This document shows, piece after piece, positions 56,232-64,000 of a DNA stretch of 64,000 bases (positions are counted from its first letter, which is position 1; every line of letters begins with the position of its first letter). The position numbers and the translations under genes are program-made. The notes under the pieces were generated by a model, which was given only the letters and a program-made list of their open reading frames with translations, searched no databases and was not told where the DNA came from. The stretch comes from Idiomarinaceae bacterium HL-53 (GTDB taxonomy: Bacteria; Pseudomonadota; Gammaproteobacteria; Enterobacterales; Alteromonadaceae), in contig LN899469.1 of NCBI GenBank assembly GCA_001458075.1, positions 1,834,659-1,898,658 on the forward strand, read 5' to 3'.

Positions 56232-58454
56232 CTATGAGTCTATTTGAATCGGTACTAAACCTTCATAACGCGTGAGTAATTCAGTCATTTCATTCGCTGG
56301 AATAGGTCGGCTAAATAAGAACCCTTGGCCGATGGTGCAGCCGCGTTCTAACAGGAAATCAAGTTGCGCTTCGGTTTCTACGCCTTCGGCAACAATACCG
56401 ATATCAAGACTGTTTGCTAAATTAATAATGGTTTGAGTAATCGTGGCATCATCTTTGTCATCGGGTAAATCCCGCACAAATGAGCGGTCGACCTTCAATG
56501 CGTTCACTGGGAAGTGCTTCAAATAAGATAAAGATGAATAGCCAATTCCAAAGTCGTCAATGGCGAGCATCATGCCGTGCTCACGAACTGCGTGCATGAA
56601 GTTCGTATGAGACTTTATATTTTCTATAAATACTTGCTCGGTAAGCTCCAATTCGAGTGATTCGTTGGGTATCTTGGTTTGTTTAATCACATCAAGTATA
56701 AAGCCGACTAAATCGGGAGTTTGTAGCTGTTTTCCAGATAAGTTGACTGACAACTGCAGATCTTCGAAGCCCGCGTCGTGCCAAATTTTTAATTGTGCAC
56801 AAGCGGTTTTGAGCACGAAGTCAGAAATGGGGATGATTAAGCCGGTGTCTTCGGCGAGCGGAATAAAGCGATCGGGCCCAATAATTGTCCCATCGTCTTC
56901 AATCCAACGTACCAAGGCTTCTAAACCGATGATACGACGGCTTGTCATATCGACCTTCGGTTGATAGAACACACTCAATTTATTGTTTTCTACCGCCGCG
57001 CGAAGCCTTTTCAGTAGCTCGATACGCTCATTCAGCTCTTGATGAAGCACATGGCTGTAGATATGGAACGTGCCACGCCCGCGCTCTTTCGCACGATACA
57101 GCGCTGTATCGGCGTTGCGCATAATGTCTTCGCCTTGATCCTCGTCGCACTGGCTAATCGCAATACCAATACTGGCATTAATAAAGAGTTCGTAATCGTC
57201 AATAATAAAGTGTGTTTCCAATGCTTCTAAAACACTTCTCGCGAGCGCTTCTAAGGTTCCGATGGAGTGTATACCCGTCAGTGTCATCGCGAATTCATCG
57301 CCACCCATTCTGGCGAGTATACCTGTGTCGGGTTGAAGCTGAGAAAGGCGCTCTGCCACGCGCTTGAGAAGTGCGTCACCCACGGTGTGGCCGAGTGCGT
57401 CGTTCACTTCTTTAAAATTATCTAAGTCAATGAGAAGGGCACCTACATGCATGTCGGTGCCTCGCGCTCTTTTCATTGCCTGCTCTAAGTGCTCCATAAG
57501 CGCATTTCGATTCGATAAATCGGTAAGCCAATCGTGTTCAGCTAAGTACGCCATGCGTTTCTCAACTCGCTCGCGCTCTTCAATTTCCGCGTACAAGTCA
57601 AGGTTTGTGTCTGCAAGCTCCTGAGCGCGAATACGACTGACACCAAGTACAACCAGCACGAACGTCAATAAACCGGTCGAGAGCAGACCTGCAATTACTA
57701 CGAAAAGTGGAAGTCGGCTTCGCATTTGGCCTAATCGATCTGCAGATGGCCATAAATCTAGCGCAAGGGTTTGATCAAATAATTGTACAGAGTCCGTTAC
57801 ATGCCATGTTTGGTAATGCCGTTTGTCGGCGGAGAAATCGAAAATTGCTGTTGTTGAACTCTCTGGGCGAATTTGGAATTGCGACCCCTCTGATAAAAAG
57901 CGGCTAGTGGTCGCGCGCAATAGTTGGTTCATATTCATCTCGCCAATATAGTATCCGCGAGGCTCCTTGTTGAGTTGAGGTACCACCATCAACATATCCG
58001 CGGCATGTTGTGCGAGATCACCTGCCGGCATTAAATAACGACGATCGCCCTGAATACCGGAGAGGCTCCGTCCTGAAATACTTGAGAACCGTTGATTTTG
58101 TAGTTCGCTGTTAAGTGTCGGTGGGTAAGCGCCTTCGATTACGCCATCTTGATTAACCCAAAGCAGAGAGCGAAAGTGCGGGAAATAAGCATGAATTGTT
58201 TCTGCATCCGACAGCCAAGACGTACCCGAGTCTCTTGCATGAGTTGCATGTTGACGCGCTACCCAGGTGAGTCCAAACATGTGGAATTCAACATCACGCT
58301 GAATTTCACCTTGTAATGCAGTCAGCTCGTCTTGTAGGCTCGAACGTATGTTCGTATTGTCTACGTAACGTAAGCTAACAGTCACCGCAAGAGTGAGGAT
58401 GAGTCCACAAATGGCCGCTAAGAACGCTTGTCTGTATTGAGTTAATTGCTGCAT
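56232..58454 (-). CDS. membrane GGDEF/EAL c-di-GMP protein
   Basis: 740 residues. TM1 (about 11-31), a periplasmic sensor region (about 32-245, family not named), TM2 (about 248-272), GGDEF with intact MGGDEF (about 387) and EAL with EALVRW (about 512), NLSGKQL, ELTEQVF and DDFGIGYSSL. Both catalytic cores look complete, so it may have cyclase, phosphodiesterase or both activities. It is 16 bases downstream of ETF-QO's start region on the same strand, possibly upstream of it in one transcript. This is the intact counterpart to the broken GGDEF/EAL gene at 4.1 kb. Confidence 0.9.
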   Translation of the reverse strand: MQQLTQYRQAFLAAICGLILTLAVTVSLRYVDNTNIRSSLQDELTALQGEIQRDVEFHMFGLTWVARQHATHARDSGTSWLSDAETIHAYFPHFRSLLWVNQDGVIEGAYPPTLNSELQNQRFSSISGRSLSGIQGDRRYLMPAGDLAQHAADMLMVVPQLNKEPRGYYIGEMNMNQLLRATTSRFLSEGSQFQIRPESSTTAIFDFSADKRHYQTWHVTDSVQLFDQTLALDLWPSADRLGQMRSRLPLFVVIAGLLSTGLLTFVLVVLGVSRIRAQELADTNLDLYAEIEERERVEKRMAYLAEHDWLTDLSNRNALMEHLEQAMKRARGTDMHVGALLIDLDNFKEVNDALGHTVGDALLKRVAERLSQLQPDTGILARMGGDEFAMTLTGIHSIGTLEALARSVLEALETHFIIDDYELFINASIGIAISQCDEDQGEDIMRNADTALYRAKERGRGTFHIYSHVLHQELNERIELLKRLRAAVENNKLSVFYQPKVDMTSRRIIGLEALVRWIEDDGTIIGPDRFIPLAEDTGLIIPISDFVLKTACAQLKIWHDAGFEDLQLSVNLSGKQLQTPDLVGFILDVIKQTKIPNESLELELTEQVFIENIKSHTNFMHAVREHGMMLAIDDFGIGYSSLSYLKHFPVNALKVDRSFVRDLPDDKDDATITQTIINLANSLDIGIVAEGVETEAQLDFLLERGCTIGQGFLFSRPIPANEMTELLTRYEGLVPIQIDS

Positions 58455-58534
58455 TTGATTTCTTTATTTGTCAGTAACTGCAAATTACGATAATTACGCA
58501 ATCATGCTTCTTTCGCAACCTTAATTAAAGGTTT

Positions 58535-60484
58535 TCAAGCAAGTTCCGCTCTATTCTTGTAGAGTTCTAGTGCCTCAGGATTCGCGAGAGCATCTGTGTT
58601 TTTAACCGTTTCACCATGAATCACTTGGCGAACAGCGAGTTCCACAATCTTTCCACTAATTGTTCTCGGTATATCAGCAACTTGCAATATCACCGCTGGC
58701 ACATGTCGAGGCGTAGCATTCGCTCTTATGGTCTGTTTGATTTTTGTCTTGAGGTCATCGGTAAGCTCAACATTTTCTCTTAAACGAACAAACAGCACGA
58801 CGCGCTCGTCGTCATGATACTTCTGACCGACCGCAATGCTCTCGAGCACCTCGTCGACCTTTTCAACTTGGCGATAGATTTCTGCTGTTCCGATACGCAC
58901 GCCCCCAGGGTTTAAAACCGCGTCTGAACGCCCGTAGATAATCACACCTTGCTCTGGAGTGATTTCGGCGTAGTCGCCGTGTGCCCAGATTCCACTGAAG
59001 CGGTCAAAGTAGGCCGACTGATACTTGGCTCCGTCTGGATCGTTCCAAAAACCTGTTGGCATTGACGGGAAGGGCGCCTCGCAAACGAGTTCCCCTTTCT
59101 CCGAGAGCACCGCTTCGCCTTGATCATTATAGACGTTCACTGCAAGACCAAGTCCTTTACACTGCAATTGTCCGCGATAAACCGGTAAAATTGGATTGCC
59201 CAGTGCAAAGCAACTGATAATGTCGGTGCCTCCAGAAATTGAGGAGAGGCAGACATCTTCCTTCACTTGAGAGTAGACATAGTCGAAGCTTTCTGGCGCT
59301 AAAACCGAACCGGTCGTTAAAATACTTCTGAGCGTTGTGAGTTGATGTGTCTCTTTTGGCTTCGCACCGGATTTCTCCAATGCAGAAAGATATTTAGCGC
59401 TTGTTCCGAAAACGGTAATCCCCAAGTTATCAATCAGATCGGGCATGGCATGTTCAGAAGGGTAGAACGGGGAGCCATCGAATAAGGCGAGCGTTGCGCC
59501 AACAGCGAGACCAGAAACCAACCAATTCCACATCATCCAACCACAGGTCGTGAAATAGAATAATGTATCCGCGCGTGATAAATCGGTATGCAGAGCATGT
59601 TCTTTAAGGTGTTGGAGAAGCGTCCCGCCAATACCGTGAACGATGCACTTAGGAACACCTGTGGTGCCTGAGCTAAACATAATATAGAGCGGGTCATTAA
59701 AACCACGCGGTGTAAACGTCAGCTCTTGTATTGTTGCATCACCAAACGCCTCCCATGGAGTCGTTTGCTTACTCGTGCTGTCGAGTTTCACAAATGACAC
59801 TACAATGGTATGAGTGACAGACGGTAGTGCTTTTAATATCGCATTCACTTTGGCAGAGATATCGATTGTTTTACCGTTATAGTAATAGCCATCTACCGTA
59901 AAAATAACCTTTGGCTCGATTTGCCCAAACCGATCGAGGACCCCTTGCTCGCCAAAATCAGGTGAGCAGCTTGACCATACGGCGCCTAAACTAGTGGTGG
60001 CGAGCATCGCGACGATGGTTTCTATGCAGTTCGGCATCATGCCTGCCACACGGTCGCCGGCGCGAACACCGGCAGCTTTCAGGCCAGAAGCAATACGCGC
60101 GGTTTCTGCGTATAAGGTTTGATATGAGATTTCTGTGCGTTCACCGTGCTCATTTTGAAAAATTAAAGCAGTGCGTTCATCTCGATATCGCAACAGGTTC
60201 TCGGCAAAATTGAGCTGCGCATCTGGAAACCATTGCGCTCCAGGCATTTGTGTTGGATTAATGAGTGCTCGATGACCTTGGATACCAAGCACTTCAAAAT
60301 AGTCCCAGATGTAAGACCAGAACGTTTCTTTCTGCTGAATAGACCATTGATGCAAAGAGGCATATCCACCGCTAAAACTCTCTCCTGTGCGTTCTTCTAC
60401 ATAGTGCATGAAGTCGGTTATTCTTGCAGACTCGATTGCAGCTTTCGTAGGTTGCCACATTGGAGTGTTTCTTTCAGCGTTCAT
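58535..60484 (-). CDS. acetoacetyl-CoA synthetase
   Basis: 649 residues, ANL superfamily. The ATP/AMP loop YIMFSSGTTGVPKCIVHG and the C-terminal acyl-CoA-binding Lys region TISGKIVELAVRQ are present. It activates acetoacetate to acetoacetyl-CoA. Placed after HMG-CoA lyase, which releases acetoacetate, it completes leucine catabolism. ATG with SD GAGAGAG was used; MWQPTK eight codons later is an alternative. Confidence 0.93.
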   Translation of the reverse strand: MNAERNTPMWQPTKAAIESARITDFMHYVEERTGESFSGGYASLHQWSIQQKETFWSYIWDYFEVLGIQGHRALINPTQMPGAQWFPDAQLNFAENLLRYRDERTALIFQNEHGERTEISYQTLYAETARIASGLKAAGVRAGDRVAGMMPNCIETIVAMLATTSLGAVWSSCSPDFGEQGVLDRFGQIEPKVIFTVDGYYYNGKTIDISAKVNAILKALPSVTHTIVVSFVKLDSTSKQTTPWEAFGDATIQELTFTPRGFNDPLYIMFSSGTTGVPKCIVHGIGGTLLQHLKEHALHTDLSRADTLFYFTTCGWMMWNWLVSGLAVGATLALFDGSPFYPSEHAMPDLIDNLGITVFGTSAKYLSALEKSGAKPKETHQLTTLRSILTTGSVLAPESFDYVYSQVKEDVCLSSISGGTDIISCFALGNPILPVYRGQLQCKGLGLAVNVYNDQGEAVLSEKGELVCEAPFPSMPTGFWNDPDGAKYQSAYFDRFSGIWAHGDYAEITPEQGVIIYGRSDAVLNPGGVRIGTAEIYRQVEKVDEVLESIAVGQKYHDDERVVLFVRLRENVELTDDLKTKIKQTIRANATPRHVPAVILQVADIPRTISGKIVELAVRQVIHGETVKNTDALANPEALELYKNRAELA

Positions 60485-60524
60485 TTTTCTCTCTCTTATT
60501 ATGGGTGATCGCGAAAAGGATGAT

Positions 60525-61424
60525 TTATTCTGCGTGCATTGCCAAATTTACGTTGGAACGGGGGCCATGATTCAAGTGCTCGCAAATGGCCTGACCTGCA
60601 GCGGCTATTTTATCAAGTGCTACACCGGTCTCAATGCCCATGCCCGATAGCATGTAGATGACGTCCTCTGTCGCTACATTGCCACTTGCGCCCCGTGCGT
60701 AAGGGCAGCCACCTAGCCCCGCAACGGCAGAATCTACGACAGCGATCCCTAGCTCCAAACAGGCAAGAATATTCGCCAACGCTTGTCCGTAAGTGTTATG
60801 GAAATGCACGGCGAGTTGCGCCATGGGGACTGCCTCGGCAACCGCACTTAACATACGTTGAGCTTGTAGGGGGGTACCAACGCCAATGGTGTCACCTAAA
60901 GAAATTTCATAGCAGCCCATGGCAAAGAGTGCTTTGGCAACCCGAACAACTTCTGTAATAGGAACTTCACCTTGGTAGGGGCATCCTAAAACACAGGAGA
61001 CATAACCACGAACAGGAACATTCGATTGCTTCGCTTGTTCTAAAACGGGTTCGAAGCGCGCGAGCGAATCGGCAATGGAACAATTAATATTCTTCTGACT
61101 AAAGGCTTCGGAGGCCGCACCAAATACTGCAACTTCATCTGCACTCGCGCTGAGTGCATTTTCCAGCCCTTTCAAGTTGGGGGTTAGGGCGGTGTATTTG
61201 ACGCCTGGTTGACGTCGAATTTGTGCTAGAACCTCTGCGCTATCGGCCATTTGCGGAACCCATTTCGGGCTTACAAAGCTTCCCGCCTCAATGGTCTGCA
61301 GTCCACTTTCCGACAGCGCATTAATCAATGCTACTTTCGCTTCCAGGGGGACTGCCGATTCATTTTGTAGCCCATCTCGGGGGCCAACTTCAACAATTCG
61401 AACCTGTTGGGGATATGCCTTCAT
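60525..61424 (-). CDS. liuE: hydroxymethylglutaryl-CoA lyase
   Basis: 299 residues. It splits HMG-CoA to acetoacetate and acetyl-CoA, the last step of leucine breakdown. Signature GPRDGLQNE near the N-terminus, and the catalytic Cys loop [19 protein letters not shown] (about 233-251). The ATG overlaps the liuD stop by 4 bases; the acetoacetyl-CoA synthetase follows 40 bases downstream. Confidence 0.95.
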   Translation of the reverse strand: MKAYPQQVRIVEVGPRDGLQNESAVPLEAKVALINALSESGLQTIEAGSFVSPKWVPQMADSAEVLAQIRRQPGVKYTALTPNLKGLENALSASADEVAVFGAASEAFSQKNINCSIADSLARFEPVLEQAKQSNVPVRGYVSCVLGCPYQGEVPITEVVRVAKALFAMGCYEISLGDTIGVGTPLQAQRMLSAVAEAVPMAQLAVHFHNTYGQALANILACLELGIAVVDSAVAGLGGCPYARGASGNVATEDVIYMLSGMGIETGVALDKIAAAGQAICEHLNHGPRSNVNLAMHAE

Positions 61425-63415
61425 GATGGTGATGCCTCGGTTGCGGTTTCTTCTGCTGCAGATTCATCAACAGAGAGCGCCACAAGTTCGCTGCCATCGC
61501 TCACTAGGTCGCCGGCAGCAAAAAACACCTGCTCTACAGAAGCTGCGAATGGCGCGCGAATGGTGTATTCCATCTTCATCGCTTCCATGATCACTAATGC
61601 TTGCCCTTCTTGAACCGATTCACCTTGTTTTACCAAAACTTCAAGAATTGTACCGTTCATCGGCGCTGTAAGTGTGCCTGCAGCTTCTTCGTGAACAATC
61701 GCGGACATCGGATCATAAAGTTCACGATGACATTCGCCTTTGGCCGCAAACAAGTGCAGACCTGTGTCTGTTTGATAGACCGAATAGGTGCCTTGGGTTC
61801 CATTAACCACCGCAGTATTGGGGTTTTGCCATTGAATTAAATAGTTTTCAGAAACCGACTTCCAAACGTTACCTTGCTTTTCGAATGCATAAACGACCGC
61901 CGCTTTCTCATCGCTAAATTGCACTTGCGCTGTAGCCGGTGTATTTAACTGCCAATATCGAAGCGTGCTCCAAGCATCCGAATTGTTGCTCTTTTGTCCA
62001 AACTCAGCATACCAACTTGCCAAAATCCAAGAAAACTTATCAAGTAAATTATCGTTGCTTAGTGGCGTTAAATCAGTCTGATAGTCATCGATGAAATGAG
62101 TGCTCACCGCTGCGGCCACAAACTTTTCATGTGAAGCAATTCGATGCAGGTAGTCTGTATTAGTTGAAGGCCCAACAATATGCGTATCTCGCAACGCGTT
62201 TTGTATGTGTCGGAGAGCCTCATTTCGATCTTCGCCCCACACAATAAGTTTTGCGATCATCGGGTCGTAAAAGGTTGTTACTTCATCGCCTTCGACAACA
62301 CCGGAATCGACTCGCACTACCTTGCTCTCAGCTGGGAATCGAAGAATGTCGAGTTTGCCTGAGCTTGGCATGAAATCATGGTCCGCATCTTCTGCATAAA
62401 TGCGTGCTTCGAATGCGTGTCCGCGTATGACGAGATTATCTTGCACCATCGGGAGTGCTTCGCCAGCAGCTATTTTTATCTGCCATTCAACCAAGTCGAC
62501 GCCGGTGATCATTTCTGTCACCGGATGTTCAACTTGTAAGCGCGTGTTCATCTCCATGAAGTAGAAACTTTCATCGTGATCGAGCAAAAACTCGACCGTG
62601 CCAGCACCTTCGTAGTTAATTGCTTGTGCGGCACGGACCGCCGCTTCGCCCATGGCTTTACGGGTTTTCTCAGAAAGTGCTGGAGCAGGGGCTTCTTCAA
62701 TTACTTTTTGGTGCCGGCGTTGTACAGAGCAGTCACGTTCAGCAAGGTAAATTGCGTTTCCTTGCTGATCACAGAAGACTTGTATTTCAACGTGCCGTGG
62801 CTGACCTATGTATTTTTCTACTAGCATTTTATCGTTAGAGAATGCGTTCTTAGCTTCCCGTTTTGCAGAGGCAAGTGCTTCTGCAAACTCACTCTCTTTG
62901 TTCACAATACGCATCCCCTTACCGCCGCCGCCATAGGCTGCTTTAAGGAGCACGGGGAAACCAATTTTCTTCGCTTCTGCTAACAAGAACTCGGTCGCTT
63001 GCTCTTCCCCATGATAACCCGGTACAAGGGGCACATTCGCCTTTTCCATAATGGCTTTTGCTGCACTTTTTGAGCCCATTGCGGCAATGGCCTTCACCGG
63101 AGGGCCGATAAAAATAAGACCGGCTTCTGCTAGGGCCGCAGCGAATGATTCATTTTCAGAGAGAAATCCATAGCCTGGGTGAACTGCTTGAGCACCCGTG
63201 GCTTGAGCAGCCGCAATGACGCGCTCAACTTGTAGATAAGATTCGCTGCTTGCTGCACCGCCAATATGGACCGCTTCGTCGGCTAGTTGTACGTGCTGAG
63301 ACAGGGTGTCTGCGTCTGAATAGACTGCAACAGTTTTGATACCCAATGTTTTTGCAGTTCGAATAACACGACAAGCAATTTCACCACGATTAGCAATTAA
63401 TATTTTATTCAACAT
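61421..63415 (-). CDS. liuD: methylcrotonyl-CoA carboxylase, biotin-containing subunit
   Basis: 664 residues. Biotin carboxylase ATP-grasp domain (about 1-450, with the Gly-rich loop [12 protein letters not shown]) and C-terminal biotinyl domain carrying Lys in MEAMKMEY (about 630). It carboxylates biotin for the methylcrotonyl-CoA carboxylase complex; the transcarboxylase partner (liuB) would lie beyond the window. ATG at [16 protein letters not shown] was chosen over an upstream in-frame extension. The next gene upstream, liuC, ends 4 bases before the start. Confidence 0.92.
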   Translation of the reverse strand: MLNKILIANRGEIACRVIRTAKTLGIKTVAVYSDADTLSQHVQLADEAVHIGGAASSESYLQVERVIAAAQATGAQAVHPGYGFLSENESFAAALAEAGLIFIGPPVKAIAAMGSKSAAKAIMEKANVPLVPGYHGEEQATEFLLAEAKKIGFPVLLKAAYGGGGKGMRIVNKESEFAEALASAKREAKNAFSNDKMLVEKYIGQPRHVEIQVFCDQQGNAIYLAERDCSVQRRHQKVIEEAPAPALSEKTRKAMGEAAVRAAQAINYEGAGTVEFLLDHDESFYFMEMNTRLQVEHPVTEMITGVDLVEWQIKIAAGEALPMVQDNLVIRGHAFEARIYAEDADHDFMPSSGKLDILRFPAESKVVRVDSGVVEGDEVTTFYDPMIAKLIVWGEDRNEALRHIQNALRDTHIVGPSTNTDYLHRIASHEKFVAAAVSTHFIDDYQTDLTPLSNDNLLDKFSWILASWYAEFGQKSNNSDAWSTLRYWQLNTPATAQVQFSDEKAAVVYAFEKQGNVWKSVSENYLIQWQNPNTAVVNGTQGTYSVYQTDTGLHLFAAKGECHRELYDPMSAIVHEEAAGTLTAPMNGTILEVLVKQGESVQEGQALVIMEAMKMEYTIRAPFAASVEQVFFAAGDLVSDGSELVALSVDESAAEETATEASPS

Positions 63416-63419
63416 GCAT

Positions 63420-64000
63420 TCAATTCTCTTGGTTGTCGCGCTGCCAAGTGGGCGCTCTTTTGTCAAGAAATGCGGTTAATCCTTCTTGACCTTCGGGAGA
63501 CACTCGAATCTCTGCGATGCGTCTCGCAGTTTCAGCGATTAATGTGTCATCGAGAGGCACATGCGCCACATCATGAATCAATTTCTTACCCGCACTAACC
63601 GCCGCAGGGCTATTGCTCAGTATTTGCTGAAGCACATGATCAATACCCGTATCGAGGGCTGGTTCATTCTCAAATACGTTGTGTACAAGCCCATAATTCA
63701 ATGCCTCATGCGCGCTGAATCGCTCTGCGGTGAGCGTATACCGGCGGGCTGCACGCACGCCCATGGCACGCACCACATAGGGGCTAATGACCGCGGGAAT
63801 AAGCCCAATTTTCACTTCCGACAAACAAAAGCTAGCACGCTCGGTGCTGAACGCGAGATCACAGCACGCCGCTAAGCCTACGGCGCCTCCAAATGCGGCG
63901 CCTTGTATTCGTGCAATCGTTACGCAAGGGAGTTGATCTAACTCTTTCATGAGTGCGCCAAGATGTCCGGCGTCGACCACATTCTCTTCGTAGTTTTTTT
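63420..64000 (-). CDS. liuC: methylglutaconyl-CoA hydratase, 3' part
   Basis: Visible C-terminal ~193 residues of an enoyl-CoA hydratase/isomerase; the frame stays open to the window edge, so the N-terminus is missing. The oxyanion-hole segment IARIQGAAFGGAVGLAACCDLAFS, the downstream SEVKIGLIPAVISPYVVRAMG and the C-terminal FLDKRAPTW match the family. Its place in the liuC-liuD-liuE order assigns it to leucine degradation. Confidence 0.9.
   Translation of the reverse strand, partial: KNYEENVVDAGHLGALMKELDQLPCVTIARIQGAAFGGAVGLAACCDLAFSTERASFCLSEVKIGLIPAVISPYVVRAMGVRAARRYTLTAERFSAHEALNYGLVHNVFENEPALDTGIDHVLQQILSNSPAAVSAGKKLIHDVAHVPLDDTLIAETARRIAEIRVSPEGQEGLTAFLDKRAPTWQRDNQEN

Overview
The window is an ordinary, densely packed stretch of a gammaproteobacterial chromosome. 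Gene order and protein types suggest Alteromonadales, most likely an Idiomarina/Aliidiomarina-like marine bacterium (inference; no 16S is present). Supporting signs are ubiF next to a metT-type tRNA cluster, the lolB-ispE-prs / hemA-prfA-prmC divergon, psrA beside fadE, a leucine/ketone-body degradation operon, and sparse sugar metabolism. I see no prophage, insertion sequence, CRISPR array or defence island.

Layout. 1-1.2 kb: 3' end of a UbiF-type hydroxylase facing a five-tRNA operon (Met-Leu-Gln-Gln-Leu) with a clear sigma70 promoter. 1.3-3.4 kb: fumC plus a short-chain dehydrogenase. 3.5-7.8 kb: a four-gene set of exported cupredoxin, membrane GGDEF/EAL protein (broken by an in-frame TGA), DUF3034 envelope protein and exported truncated haemoglobin. 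7.8-11.3 kb: ychF, pth, rplY and an old yellow enzyme. 11.4-13.4 kb: an exported alpha/beta hydrolase, ECF sigma factor and four-TM membrane protein (possible anti-sigma factor), followed by a decayed VOC gene. 13.9-22.5 kb: prs, ispE, lolB, then hemA, prfA, prmC, a DUF3369 response regulator, sirB2 and kdsA. 22.6-25.6 kb: psrA and fadE, with overlapping palindromes ahead of psrA. 25.8-30.7 kb: csp, an acetyltransferase, a DUF1330 remnant, an S41 protease, nagZ, queC and queE.

30.8-40.7 kb is the main accessory region: a Tad/Flp-type pilus locus of twelve tightly linked genes (pilin, TadG-like, pseudopilin-like, unknown, CpaB, secretin, TadA ATPase, TadB, TadC, DUF192, TPR lipoprotein, and a large Cys-rich, repeat-bearing surface protein). 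It contains no TadZ/CpaE and no prepilin peptidase. 40.7-51.3 kb: smpB, ratA, ratB, sixA, prmB, aroC, an MFS transporter, an S9 peptidase, epmC, an AcoX-like NAD kinase, a ferredoxin and gpt. 51.4-56.2 kb: proS, trmO, an H-NS-like gene with an AT-rich leader, and ETF-ubiquinone oxidoreductase. 56.2-64 kb: a GGDEF/EAL protein, then acetoacetyl-CoA synthetase, HMG-CoA lyase, the methylcrotonyl-CoA carboxylase biotin subunit and the 3' part of methylglutaconyl-CoA hydratase. These last genes convert leucine to acetyl-CoA and acetoacetyl-CoA; together with FadE and ETF-QO they form an acyl-CoA oxidation theme.

Four genes show lesions readable directly in the sequence: the GGDEF/EAL gene (TGA), the VOC gene (TAG, truncated), the DUF1330 gene (internal deletion plus frameshift) and the 5' end of lolB (apparent one-base loss in a homopolymer). 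The most interesting candidates are the Cys-rich surface protein in the Tad locus and the cupredoxin/c-di-GMP/DUF3034/globin set.
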